Below, one piece after another: positions 21,687 to 30,629 of a stretch of 64,000 nucleotides of DNA. Each line of letters opens with the position of its first letter. The stretch's first letter is position 1. The DNA comes from Burkholderiales bacterium. Lineage in GTDB: Bacteria > Pseudomonadota > Gammaproteobacteria > Burkholderiales > JAEUOS01. The stretch spans positions 1-64,000 of the forward strand of contig JAEUOR010000047.1 in the NCBI GenBank assembly GCA_016790635.1, given 5' to 3'. Both the position numbers and the translations under genes were made by a program. The notes under the pieces were generated by a model that had not been told where the DNA came from, made no database searches, and was given only the letters and a program-made list of their open reading frames with translations.

Positions 21687-24338
21687 TCAAGCGACGATGT
21701 TGACCAGCCGGCCCGGCACGACCACCACCTTCTTCGGTGTCCGGCCGGCAAGGTGCTTCTGCGCGCTCTCCGAGGCCAGCGCCAGTTGCTCGATGTCCTC
21801 GCGCTCAGCCGTCGCCGGCACCTGTACGCCGCCGCGGTGCTTGCCGTTGATCTGCAGCACCAGTTCGATCACGTCTGCCTTGAGCGCTTCGGCGTCCACG
21901 ACCGGCCACGCTGCATCGAGGATGTCGCCCAGGCGGGCGGCGTAGCCCAGCTCGACCCACAGGGCATGGGTGATGTGCGGCACCACCGGATGCAGGGCGC
22001 GCAGCAGGATGGACAGGCCTTCGCCGACCACCTGCGCGGACCGCGCGTCGTCGCGCGGCGCACCTTCCAGCGCGTTGAGCATCTTCATCACGCCGGACAC
22101 CACGGTGTTGTACTGGATGCGCGCCAGGTCGAAGTCGATCTGCTTAAGGCACAGGTGGACTTCGCGCCGCAGGCGCTTCAAGGGTTCGGGGAGCGCACTC
22201 GCGACCACCGGCGGCGCGGCGGCGAGGGCGTCGCGCCAGGCGTAGGCGAAGGCCCACACGCGCTTCAGGTAGCGCGCGGCGCCGTCCACCCCGGCATCGC
22301 TCCATTCGAGGGTCTGCTCCGGCGGCGAGGTGAACATGGTGTACAGGCGCGCGGTGTCGGCGCCGTAGCGGTCGATGATCTCCTGCGGATCGACCCCGTT
22401 GTTCTTGGACTTGGACATCGTGCCGACGCCCTCGTAGTCCACCGCCGAGCCGTCGCGCTTGAGTTTGGCGCCCGCCACCTTGCCGTCGGCGCCGAACTGG
22501 TTCTCGACCTCGTGCGGCCAGAAGTACTCGATGCCGCCCCTGGCGTTCTTGCGCGAGTAGATGTGGTTCAACACCATGCCCTGGCACAAGAGGCGCGTGA
22601 ACGGCTCGTCGAACTTGAGGAGTCCCATGTCGCGCATGACCTTGGTCCAGAAGCGTGCGTACAGCAGGTGCAGGACCGCATGCTCGATGCCGCCGATGTA
22701 CTGGTCCATCGGCATCCAGTAGTCGTTGCGTGCATCAACCATCGCGCCATCGCTGCCCGGGCTGCAATAGCGCATGAAATACCAGGCCGAATCGACGAAG
22801 GTGTCCATCGTGTCGGTCTCGCGCCGCGCCGGCTTGGCGCAGATCGGGCAGACCACACCGGCGTGAAAGCCTGCGTGCTTGTTGAGCGGGTTGCCCGAAC
22901 CGTCCGGAATGCAGTCTTCCGGCAGGACCACCGGCAGGTCCTTCTCCGGCACCGGCACCGCGCCGTGGTCCTCGCAATGGATGATCGGAATCGGTGTGCC
23001 CCAGTAGCGCTGGCGCGAGATGCCCCAGTCGCGCAGGCGCCAGGTGATGCGCTTCTCGCCCAGGCCGCGTGCCGCGATGTCGGCGGCGACGGCATCGACC
23101 GCCGCGCCGAAGGCCAGGCCGTCATACTTGCCCGAATTGACGCAGACGCCGCCCGACTTGTCGGCGTAGTGCTCGGCCCAGGCGTCGGTGGAAAAGGGCT
23201 TGCCCGCCACGCGCACGACCTCCTTGATCGCCAGGCCGTACTTCCTGGCGAACGCGAAGTCGCGCTCGTCGTGCGCCGGCACGCCCATGACCGCACCGTC
23301 GCCGTAACTCATGAGCACGTAGTTGCCGACCCACAGCGCGACCTGTTCGCCGGACAGCGGGTGGGTGACGAACAGCCCGGTCGGGACGCCTTCCTTGTCC
23401 CTCAACGCAAGCTCGGCCTCGGTGGTGCCGCCTTTTTTCGCCTCGGTGACAAAGGCCGCCACGGCCGGCTCGCGCGCTGCCGCGACGGCGGCCAGCGGGT
23501 GCTCGGGCGCGACTGCGCAGAAGGTCACGCCCATGATGGTGTCGGCGCGCGTGGTGAAGACGTGCATGCGGCCGTCCTGCACCAGGCGGCCATCGGCGTC
23601 GCGGATGTCGTGGGTGAAGGCAAAGCGCACGCCTTCGCTCCTGCCCAGCCAGTTCTCCTGCATCAGCCGCACGCGTTCGGGCCAACCCGGCAGCCTGGTC
23701 AGGGTGTGGTCCAGCAGCTCCTGGGCGTACTCGGTGATCTTGAGGTAGTAGCCGGGGATCTCGCGCTTTTCGACCAGCGCGCCGGTGCGCCAGCCGCGCC
23801 CGTCGATGACCTGCTCGTTGGCGAGCACGGTCATGTCGACCGGATCCCAGTTGACGATCTGGGTCTTGCGGTAGGCGATGCCCTTTTCCAGCATCTTGAG
23901 GAACAGCCACTGGTTCCACTTGTAGTAGCCGGGGTCGCAGGCCGCCATCTCGCGGCTCCAGTCGATGGCCAGGCCCATGGCCTGCATCTGCCGCTTCATG
24001 GTCGCGATGTTCTCGTAGGTCCACTTGGCCGGCGCGACGCCGTTTTTCATCGCCGCGTTCTCGGCCGGCAGGCCGAACGCGTCCCATCCCATGGGCATCA
24101 GGACGTTGTAACCGCGCATGCGCAGCTGGCGCGTCATGACGTCGTTGATGGTGTAGTTGCGCACGTGGCCCATGTGCAGCTTGCCCGAGGGGTAGGGCAG
24201 CATCGAGCACGCGTAGTACTTGGGCTTCTCCTGGCCCTGGGCATTGCGCGCGCCCTCGACGACGCGATAGGCATCGGTCGCATTCCAGTGCGCCTGGGCG
24301 GCTGCTTCGACCTCGTTGGGGAGATACTTGTCCTGCAT
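21687..24338 (-). CDS. leuS: Leucyl-tRNA synthetase
   Basis: An 883-residue class I aminoacyl-tRNA synthetase. The HIGH-type motif is HMGH at residues 55-58 ([20 protein letters not shown]), and the KMSKS-type motif is TMSKSKNN in the C-terminal third. An editing domain is present between them ([20 protein letters not shown] and the [10 protein letters not shown] loop), as is a zinc-type Cys pair ([21 protein letters not shown]). It heads the leuS-lptE-holA-proA operon. Confidence 0.98.
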   Translation of the reverse strand: MQDKYLPNEVEAAAQAHWNATDAYRVVEGARNAQGQEKPKYYACSMLPYPSGKLHMGHVRNYTINDVMTRQLRMRGYNVLMPMGWDAFGLPAENAAMKNGVAPAKWTYENIATMKRQMQAMGLAIDWSREMAACDPGYYKWNQWLFLKMLEKGIAYRKTQIVNWDPVDMTVLANEQVIDGRGWRTGALVEKREIPGYYLKITEYAQELLDHTLTRLPGWPERVRLMQENWLGRSEGVRFAFTHDIRDADGRLVQDGRMHVFTTRADTIMGVTFCAVAPEHPLAAVAAAREPAVAAFVTEAKKGGTTEAELALRDKEGVPTGLFVTHPLSGEQVALWVGNYVLMSYGDGAVMGVPAHDERDFAFARKYGLAIKEVVRVAGKPFSTDAWAEHYADKSGGVCVNSGKYDGLAFGAAVDAVAADIAARGLGEKRITWRLRDWGISRQRYWGTPIPIIHCEDHGAVPVPEKDLPVVLPEDCIPDGSGNPLNKHAGFHAGVVCPICAKPARRETDTMDTFVDSAWYFMRYCSPGSDGAMVDARNDYWMPMDQYIGGIEHAVLHLLYARFWTKVMRDMGLLKFDEPFTRLLCQGMVLNHIYSRKNARGGIEYFWPHEVENQFGADGKVAGAKLKRDGSAVDYEGVGTMSKSKNNGVDPQEIIDRYGADTARLYTMFTSPPEQTLEWSDAGVDGAARYLKRVWAFAYAWRDALAAAPPVVASALPEPLKRLRREVHLCLKQIDFDLARIQYNTVVSGVMKMLNALEGAPRDDARSAQVVGEGLSILLRALHPVVPHITHALWVELGYAARLGDILDAAWPVVDAEALKADVIELVLQINGKHRGGVQVPATAEREDIEQLALASESAQKHLAGRTPKKVVVVPGRLVNIVA

Positions 24339-24367
24339 TGGGGGGTGCCGCCTGGATCAAACGCAAA

Positions 24368-24373
24368 ATTATA
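24368..24373 (-). promoter_or_regulatory. Putative -10 box of the leuS operon
   Basis: On the minus strand this is a consensus TATAAT, 30 bases before the leuS ATG. No good -35 hexamer is present at 16-18 bases. In such GC-rich DNA the perfect hexamer is notable. Confidence 0.5.
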
Positions 24374-24503
24374 GCGGCCGGCTCGACTGCAGCCCCCGTG
24401 CAACCATGCGTGACATGCATCACAATCCGGGCGCGGCCGGCGCATCCGCGCCAGGCGGCGCCGGCGTAGATGATCAGGACGGACCAACCTTGAAGGAACG
24501 ATC

Positions 24504-25400
24504 ATGAAAATGCCTTTGCTCGCAGCCAGCCTTGCCCTCGGATTCGCGTCCGTTACCGCCATCGCCGCGCCGACCGCGGTGGTCGAGGGCGTGCAGATGC
24601 CGGCATGGGTGGAGCGCGGCGGCACGCGCGAGCCCCTGAGCCCTGGCATGGAGCTGCGTGCCGCCGACAAGATCAGCACCGGCGCCAACGCGCGCATCCT
24701 CCTGCGCATGGCCGAGGGCAGCCAGGTCAAGCTCGGCGAGAACGCGCTCCTGGCCTTGGACAGCCTCGGCCAGCGGCAGGAGAACAAGCAGACCTACGTG
24801 CAGGCGGCGCTGGCGATTGCGCGCGGCGCGTTCCGCTTCACCACCGACGCCCGTGCCAAGCTGACCAGCCGGCGCGAAGTCGACATCCGCGTGGCGACCG
24901 TCACGGCCGGCATTCGCGGGACCGACCTGTGGGGCAAGTCGGCGGATGACCGCGACATCGTCTGCCTGATCGAAGGCGCCATCTCGGTGCAGCGCGACAG
25001 CGAGGCGCCGGTGGCGATGAACCAGGCCTTGCAGTTCTACATCGCGCCCAAGGCCGGCGGGCAGCGCGACGCATCGCGCGCTGCCAGCCTGGCGGCGGTC
25101 TCGCCGCAGCAACTGCAGCAGTGGGCCGCCGAGACCGAGATCGCGGCCGGCCAGGGCGCGGCGCGGCGCGGCGGGCGCTGGAAGGTCATCGCGGCGGCAA
25201 GCGCCAACCAGAACGAATCCCTTGCCGTCTATGACCGCCTGCGCGCCGAGGGTTTTGCCGCAAGCATCTTCCCGACCGGTGCGGCCGAGAGTCGCAGCTA
25301 CGAAGTGCGCATCGGCGGGTTGCCCAACAAGGCCGAGGCGGATGCGCTGGCGGGGCGCCTCGAACCTCTGTTGGGCGCGCGACCCCGGACTGCGATGTAG
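24504..25400 (+). CDS. Exported FecR-domain and SPOR-domain protein
   Basis: A 298-residue protein with a signal peptide (1-22, ending AIAA). A FecR-like domain (about 28-170) contains LRAADKISTGANARILLRMAEGS-type strands and VTAGIRGTDLWGKS. A SPOR-like domain (about 225-295) shows VIAAASANQNESLAVYDRLR and SYEVRIGGLPNKAEAD; SPOR domains bind denuded septal peptidoglycan. It lacks the cytoplasmic anti-sigma region of true FecR, so it is probably a periplasmic cell-wall-associated protein. AAGGAA precedes the ATG. It stands alone. Confidence 0.85.
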   Translation: MKMPLLAASLALGFASVTAIAAPTAVVEGVQMPAWVERGGTREPLSPGMELRAADKISTGANARILLRMAEGSQVKLGENALLALDSLGQRQENKQTYVQAALAIARGAFRFTTDARAKLTSRREVDIRVATVTAGIRGTDLWGKSADDRDIVCLIEGAISVQRDSEAPVAMNQALQFYIAPKAGGQRDASRAASLAAVSPQQLQQWAAETEIAAGQGAARRGGRWKVIAAASANQNESLAVYDRLRAEGFAASIFPTGAAESRSYEVRIGGLPNKAEADALAGRLEPLLGARPRTAM

Positions 25401-25566
25401 TCGACGCCAGTCCGCAGGCCCGCGACGCGTCGGCAACCTGTCCGGCGGCTGCTGGCAGGGTTCGCGGAACCTGTTTGCGGGGTGCGGCGCAACAGCATCA
25501 CGCTGACGTTGCGGGGAGGGGCCGGACTTCGGTCAAAATGGGGGTCGAGGCTCCGATTCCCCCGTG

Positions 25567-27699
25567 ATGCGCACAGAACGCCTGCAGCGGTTCTTCCCCT
25601 TTCTCGCCTGGTTTCCCGTCACCGCAGCCATCCTGCGCGCCGACGTGATCGCCGGCATCACCGGTGCCCTGGTGCTGGTGCCGAAGGCGATGGCCTACGC
25701 CCAGTTGTCCGGACTTCCGGTCCATTTCGGGCTCTACGTGGCGTTCGTTCCGGCGATCCTGGGCGCCCTGTGGGGCTCGTCGCGCCAGCTGGCGACCGGC
25801 CCTGTGGCGATCATCTCGCTCATGACCGCGGCGGCGCTCACGCCGCTGGCGGCGCCGTTCTCCGACCAGTACATCGAACTCGCGCTGCTGTTGACCCTGA
25901 TGGTGGGGGTCATCCAGTTCGCGCTCGGTGCCTTGAAGCTCGGCGCCATCGTCAATTTCGTGTCGCACCCGGTGATCCTGGGCTTCATGAATGCGGCGGC
26001 GATCATCATCGCGCTGTCGCAGCTGGACATGCTGCTGGGCATTCCGAAGGGGCGCAGCGGCTCCTTCCTGGGCGATATCTGGGAGATGCTGTCGTACCTG
26101 CCGCAGGCGCACCTGCCCACACTCGCCATGTCGGCCTTTGCGCTTGCGCTGATGCTCATCTTCAAGCGGGTCCCGGCCTTGTCCAAACTCAACGTGCTGA
26201 TCGCGGTCGCGCTGACGATCGTCGTCAGCGCGCTGTCGGGCTACGAACGGCTGGAACGCGTCGGCGCCGCGCAGATCGCTGATGGCGAGACGCGCGAGCG
26301 TGTCTTGCGTTACATCGACACCAAGGAGCGCATCAAGGCGCACGAAGCGCGCGCCGTCGAGCAGGTGGCACAGCTGCGCAAGCTCGCAGGTGGCGAGCCG
26401 CGTGCCATGGCGGCGCTGCGCCACGAGCTGCACCTGAGCGAGCTCGATGCGGCCGATCTGGCGCTCGAGAACAAGGAGCGCTGGGGCCGTCTGCTGCGCG
26501 TCGCCTTCGAGCGGACCGTGCCCGCATCCGGCGGCGCCGCGACGCTCCATCTGAGCGGCCAGCGACCCGCCGGGAGCGCAAGCGATGGGCATGCCTGGCG
26601 CATCAAGAAGATCGTCGGTGGTGAAATCCATCTCTCCGGCGGCGGCGATGTGGTCGGCCAGATTCCGCAGGGACTGCCGGCGCTGCGCGTTCCGCAACTC
26701 GGCCTTGATGCGTTCCTCTCCCTCCTGTCGGCCGCGCTGGTCATCGCGCTGGTCGGCTTCATGGAGTCGGTCGCGATGGCCAAGGCGCTGGCGGCCAAGA
26801 CGCGCCAGCGCCTGGACCCGAATCAGGAGCTGATCGGCCAGGGCGTGGCCAATCTCGGCGGCGCGTTCTTCCAGTCCTACCCCGCCTGCGGGTCGTTCAC
26901 GGGCTCGGCGATCAACCTGCAGGCCGGCGCGCAGACCGGACTGGCGATGATCTTCAACGGACTCTTCGTCGTCGCCACGCTCTTGGTGCTGACCCCATTG
27001 CTCTACCACCTGCCGAAGGCGACCCTGGGCGTCATCATCCTCATGGCGGTCACCAGCCTGGTGACACCGGCCGCGCTGCGCCACACATGGCGCGCGAGCC
27101 GTGCCGATGGCCTGGTGGCCGCCACAACCTTCGTCGTCACTCTCGTGGCTGCACCGCACCTGGACCGGGGCATCCTGATCGGCGCCGCGCTGGCGGTGCT
27201 GATTTATCTTTACCAGACCATGCGACCGCGCCTGGCCGAATTGGGCCGCCACCCGGACGGGGCACTGCGTGATGTCAATGCCCATGCGGGCCTGGCGACC
27301 TGCCCTGAAGTCCTGGTGCTGCGCTTCGACGCGGGTCTCTACTTCGCGAATGCGGCATTTTTCGAGGAGCAGGTACTCGAGGCAGTGGCCCGCAAGCCCG
27401 CGACGCGGATTCTTCTCCTGGCGGGCGCAGGCATCAATCGGATGGATTCGGCCGGCGAGGAGGTCGTGCGCCACCTGGTCGAGCGCCTGCGTGGCGGCGG
27501 CATCGACGTCAGGTTCAGCGGTCTCAAGAAACAGGTGCTTGACGTCATGCATCGCACCGGACTGGATCGGCTGATCGGGCAAGAGCACCTCTTTGCCAGC
27601 GACGACGCGGCGCTCGTCGCCATCTACGCCGCGCTTGGCCGCAGCGGGCGCGGCGAACTCCTGCCCGCTGCCGGAGCCGCGGCAGGCGAGGCGGCTTGA
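25567..27699 (+). CDS. SulP-family anion transporter with STAS domain and large insert
   Basis: A 710-residue inner membrane transporter of the SLC26/SulP family (sulfate, bicarbonate or organic anions). The start (LRADVIAGITGALVLVPKAMAYAQL) and FVSHPVILGFMNAAA are typical. The C-terminal STAS domain (about 570-690) has GAGINRMDSAGEEV in place of the usual phosphorylatable D-S-S. Between SALSGY (about 226) and VGQIPQGLPALRVP (about 363), where relatives run almost directly on, there is an extra segment of about 135 mostly helical, charged residues. A GTG directly before the ATG is an alternative start. Confidence 0.9.
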   Translation: MRTERLQRFFPFLAWFPVTAAILRADVIAGITGALVLVPKAMAYAQLSGLPVHFGLYVAFVPAILGALWGSSRQLATGPVAIISLMTAAALTPLAAPFSDQYIELALLLTLMVGVIQFALGALKLGAIVNFVSHPVILGFMNAAAIIIALSQLDMLLGIPKGRSGSFLGDIWEMLSYLPQAHLPTLAMSAFALALMLIFKRVPALSKLNVLIAVALTIVVSALSGYERLERVGAAQIADGETRERVLRYIDTKERIKAHEARAVEQVAQLRKLAGGEPRAMAALRHELHLSELDAADLALENKERWGRLLRVAFERTVPASGGAATLHLSGQRPAGSASDGHAWRIKKIVGGEIHLSGGGDVVGQIPQGLPALRVPQLGLDAFLSLLSAALVIALVGFMESVAMAKALAAKTRQRLDPNQELIGQGVANLGGAFFQSYPACGSFTGSAINLQAGAQTGLAMIFNGLFVVATLLVLTPLLYHLPKATLGVIILMAVTSLVTPAALRHTWRASRADGLVAATTFVVTLVAAPHLDRGILIGAALAVLIYLYQTMRPRLAELGRHPDGALRDVNAHAGLATCPEVLVLRFDAGLYFANAAFFEEQVLEAVARKPATRILLLAGAGINRMDSAGEEVVRHLVERLRGGGIDVRFSGLKKQVLDVMHRTGLDRLIGQEHLFASDDAALVAIYAALGRSGRGELLPAAGAAAGEAA

Positions 27700-27754
27700 A
27701 CCGGCGTGCGCCGGGACCGGGGCTTGATGCGCGCTCGATGCCAGTTCAACTTCG

Positions 27755-27760
27755 TATACT
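27755..27760 (+). promoter_or_regulatory. Putative -10 box of the Bug gene at 27812
   Basis: TATACT 52 bases before the TTG start. Transcription would begin near 27767, only three bases before an in-frame ATG at 27770, which argues against that ATG as the translation start. Confidence 0.4.
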
Positions 27761-27797
27761 CGCTCGAGCATGCCAACGAAGGCGTGTCGTCAGCATC

Positions 27798-27803
27798 CAA
27801 GGA
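27798..27803 (+). promoter_or_regulatory. Ribosome binding site that fixes a TTG start
   Basis: AAGGAG lies eight bases before the TTG at 27812. The in-frame ATG at 27770 has no such site and would add a 14-residue basic extension before an otherwise complete signal peptide. Confidence 0.7.
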
Positions 27804-27811
27804 GACTGCCG

Positions 27812-28777
27812 TTGAACAACATCCTGCGTCATGTCGCGGCCCTCGGGCTCGCTTTTGTCTGTGCAGCGGCCGCAGCGCAGTCCTGGCCGGCGCGTCCGGT
27901 CAAGACCATCAATCCCTTCCCCGCCGGCGGACCGTCGGACGTGCTCGGCCGGCTGATCAACGAGCGCCTGAGCCAGCGCCTCGGGCAGGCCTTCGTGATC
28001 GAGAACCGGGTGGGTGCCTCGGGGAACATCGGCGTCGACGCGGCGCTCAAGTCGGCGCCCGATGGCTACACCTTCGCCTGGGTGGTCGATTTCGTCCTGG
28101 TGTTCAACCCGTTCCTGTATCCCAGGATGCCCTTCGACGTCGAGAAGGACTTGCAGCCGGTGGCCACCTTCGCGGCGACCGAGGTCGCGCTGGTGGTGCA
28201 TCCTTCAGTGCCGGTCAAGACCATGGCCGACCTCATTGGTCATGCCAAGCAGACGCAGGTCGCGTTCGCCTCGGCCGGGGCCGGTTCTCCTGGACACGTC
28301 TTCGGCGAACTCTTCAAGCGCGAGTTCAACCTGGCGCAAATGCTGCACGTGCCCTACAAGGGCAACGCGCCGGCCTCGCAGAGTATCGTCGCCGGCGAGA
28401 CGCAGGCTTTCTTCGGCGCGCTGCCCGGCACCATCGCCAACATCCGTGCCGGCAAACTGCGTCCTCTGGCGGTGTTCTCGCGCGAACGCCTGCCCTATCT
28501 GCCGGAGGTGCCGACGGCGCGCGAACAGGGCTTCCCGAAGTTCGAGGTGCAGAACTGGTTCGGCATCGCGGCGCCGGCCGGCACACCGCGCGAGATCGTC
28601 AGCCGCATGGCGCAGGAGATCGCGACGGTAGCGCGCGAGCCGGAGTTCCTCGGGCGTCTGGAGAAGACCGGCTTCTCGTCGCATGCGTCGAACCCGGACG
28701 AGATGCGCGCGCTGATCCGGCGCGACGCCGCGCGCTGGGGCGAATTCATCCGCAGCGCCGGGATTCGCGCCGAGTAG
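27812..28777 (+). CDS. Bug/TctC-family tripartite tricarboxylate receptor protein
   Basis: A periplasmic receptor of 321 residues. The signal peptide (about 1-22, ending AAAAAQ) is followed by the Bug hallmark WPARPVKTINPFPAGGPSDVLGR, then VIENRVGASGNIG, ADGYTF-like PDGYTFAW, and VPYKGNAPASQSI. The TTG start is supported by AAGGAG. No TctA or TctB membrane partner is nearby, so it is an orphan receptor, as is usual for Bug proteins in Burkholderiales. Ligand unknown. Confidence 0.92.
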   Translation: MNNILRHVAALGLAFVCAAAAAQSWPARPVKTINPFPAGGPSDVLGRLINERLSQRLGQAFVIENRVGASGNIGVDAALKSAPDGYTFAWVVDFVLVFNPFLYPRMPFDVEKDLQPVATFAATEVALVVHPSVPVKTMADLIGHAKQTQVAFASAGAGSPGHVFGELFKREFNLAQMLHVPYKGNAPASQSIVAGETQAFFGALPGTIANIRAGKLRPLAVFSRERLPYLPEVPTAREQGFPKFEVQNWFGIAAPAGTPREIVSRMAQEIATVAREPEFLGRLEKTGFSSHASNPDEMRALIRRDAARWGEFIRSAGIRAE

Positions 28778-28795
28778 TCGGCGCCGGGCCGCGCC

Positions 28796-29101
28796 TCAGG
28801 CCGCGCGCGCCAGGCGCGGAGCGGCAGGTTTTCCGCGCACCTCCGCTTCCTCGAATTCGGCTGCCCTGATTGCGCGGTCGAGGGCCGCGCGCAGGTCTTT
28901 CGCCGTCTCGAGCGTGAGTTCGATCGCGGCGCGCGCACCGGCATCGAGGCGCGGGTTGATGAAGTCGAGCGTGATGACATCGCCCAGCGGGGCGTGACGC
29001 GCATGGTCGTAGGCAACCACCGCCTGCGCCAGCGGAAACCACGCGTCGCCGCGCTTGGCCATGCCTTCGACAGGCACGGACTCGATGATGGAGGTGCACA
29101 T
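28796..29101 (-). CDS. Small conserved protein (DUF6295-like)
   Basis: A 101-residue soluble protein with no signal peptide or membrane helix. It begins MCTSIIESVPVEGMAKRGDAW, resembling a small family of unknown function (DUF6295 by memory). It lies 11 bases after the dienelactone hydrolase gene on the same strand, so the two are probably co-transcribed. No function can be assigned. Confidence 0.7.
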   Translation of the reverse strand: MCTSIIESVPVEGMAKRGDAWFPLAQAVVAYDHARHAPLGDVITLDFINPRLDAGARAAIELTLETAKDLRAALDRAIRAAEFEEAEVRGKPAAPRLARAA

Positions 29102-29112
29102 GTGCGAGCCGC

Positions 29113-29862
29113 CTATTTCGCCAGGTGCTTCGCGAAAAAGCCGAACACGCGGCTCCAGCCGTCCATGGCCTGCTCGGCGCGATACAGCGGGCGGTGCCAG
29201 TAGAAGAAGCCGTGGCCGGCGCCATCGTAGCGATGGAACTCGTAGTCCTTGCCGTGCTTCTTCAACTCGGCCTCGTGCAGGTTCACCTGTTCCGGGCTGG
29301 GCGCGCGGTCGTCGTTGCCGAAAAGTCCCAATAGCGGGCAGTTCAGGTCCTTGGTCATGTCGATCGGCGCGACCGGGGTCTTGGCGTTGAGTTCATCCGT
29401 GCCCATCACCACGCGCCCGCCCCACAGGTCGATGCAGGCGTCGACATCCTTCCTCTGGCTGGCGTAGATGACCGCATGCCGCCCGCCTGAGCAGGAACCA
29501 AACAGGCCGACCCTGCCGTTGTGCTTCGGTTGCGCGCGCATCCACTGCACGGCTGCCGCGGTGTCGCCGACCATCTGTGCGTCGGGGATTCCGCCATCGG
29601 CGCGCACCCTGGCGGCAACATCGTCCGGGTTGCCCGGCCCGGCGCGCTCGTAGAGGTTGGCGCAGATCGCCATATAGCCATGGTGCGCGAAGCGGCGCGT
29701 GGTCTCGATGTAGTGCTCGCTCCAGCCCGGCAGGTGGTGGATCAGCACCACGCCGGGGAAGGGGCCCGGACCGGACGGGGTGGCCACGTAGGCGGTGATC
29801 GGCGTTCCCGCATCGCCATGGATAGTGATGTTCTCGCAGGTCATGCCACGATAAAAGGACAT
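29113..29862 (-). CDS. Dienelactone hydrolase family protein
   Basis: A 249-residue alpha/beta hydrolase of the DLH family. The predicted triad is Cys124 in GLFGSCSGGRH, Asp185 in FGNDDRAPSPEQ and His217 in DGAGHGFFYW. Cysteine as nucleophile is the DLH hallmark, distinguishing it from serine esterases. True dienelactone hydrolases open the lactone in chlorocatechol degradation, but no chlorocatechol genes are nearby, so the substrate is open. It is followed by the small DUF6295-like gene. Confidence 0.88.
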   Translation of the reverse strand: MSFYRGMTCENITIHGDAGTPITAYVATPSGPGPFPGVVLIHHLPGWSEHYIETTRRFAHHGYMAICANLYERAGPGNPDDVAARVRADGGIPDAQMVGDTAAAVQWMRAQPKHNGRVGLFGSCSGGRHAVIYASQRKDVDACIDLWGGRVVMGTDELNAKTPVAPIDMTKDLNCPLLGLFGNDDRAPSPEQVNLHEAELKKHGKDYEFHRYDGAGHGFFYWHRPLYRAEQAMDGWSRVFGFFAKHLAK

Positions 29863-30009
29863 TGTTCTTCTCTCCAGGATTCAGTTTGGGCGTGCGGCGG
29901 TCCGCGGGGCAAGCCTGGCCGCGGTGGAACGTTGTACCTTGTCGGCCGGACCCGGCAGAGCGCAAGTATGCGATAAACGCGGGACAACAACCGGTCCGGA
30001 GGGGGGCAT

Positions 30010-30609
30010 ATGCCGGGGGGCAAACTGATACGCAAGTCGATACTCGTCATCGCCGCGCTTGGCGTTGCGGCGCCGGCGGTCGCGTTTGACTATGAAGAGC
30101 TGATGAAACTGAAGCGGCAGTTCGAGGTGGTGCGCGACCTGATACGCAAGCTGCGCGGTCGCGAGCCGGCGCCGCCGCCGCCGTCCCCGCCTACGCAGAC
30201 GCCAGCGCCGGGCGGCCAACCCGGTCCCTCGACCGACGGCAGACCCGTGGTGGTGCCTGCCCCGGCCACCGGCATGAACTTCGCGGGGTCGTGTGTCGGT
30301 CGCGACGAAACCGGCTACGCCGAGAACGCGCAGGTGCGGGTTGCCGATGGCAAGGTGTCGCAGATGAACGTGCGCATCGACGTGCCCAGCCGCGGCAACT
30401 GCCGGTATCAGCTGGCAGTCTTCAGGCAGACCAAGCAGACACCATTCGTCGAACTGATCGCCAACAACGACGCCACCTGCGCCGTACGCATGTGGCAGCA
30501 GGGCGACCGCATCACCCTGACCGCTTCCGAATGCGCATCGCAGTGCACCGGCAGCGCGTTCGAATACGCCTGGCCGGTGGAATTCAATGCCAAGGGCGGC
30601 TGCGGCTGA
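30010..30609 (+). CDS. Exported proline-rich protein of unknown function
   Basis: I do not recognise this 199-residue protein. Residues 1-26 are a signal peptide (LIRKSILVIAALGVAAPAVA). A basic helical stretch (about 28-52, EELMKLKRQFEVVRDLIRK) leads to a Pro/Gly-rich linker (about 54-85). The C-terminal domain (about 88-199) has six Cys, probably disulfide-bonded in the periplasm, beginning FAGSCVGRDETGYAENAQV. The start is supported by GGAGGGGGG upstream. The next gene begins 20 bases later. Confidence 0.7.
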   Translation: MPGGKLIRKSILVIAALGVAAPAVAFDYEELMKLKRQFEVVRDLIRKLRGREPAPPPPSPPTQTPAPGGQPGPSTDGRPVVVPAPATGMNFAGSCVGRDETGYAENAQVRVADGKVSQMNVRIDVPSRGNCRYQLAVFRQTKQTPFVELIANNDATCAVRMWQQGDRITLTASECASQCTGSAFEYAWPVEFNAKGGCG

Positions 30610-30629
30610 GGCCACCGGCCGCGCGATCC

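Noticed and set aside
21648..24374. A 908-codon plus-strand open frame opposite leuS
   Set aside because: It is a mirror of leuS codon bias, with no motif and no plausible start.
25498..27771. A 757-codon minus-strand open frame opposite the SulP gene
   Set aside because: It is antisense to a clear transporter with strong membrane-segment pattern, and its composition is Arg/Gln/Gly-rich and shadow-like.
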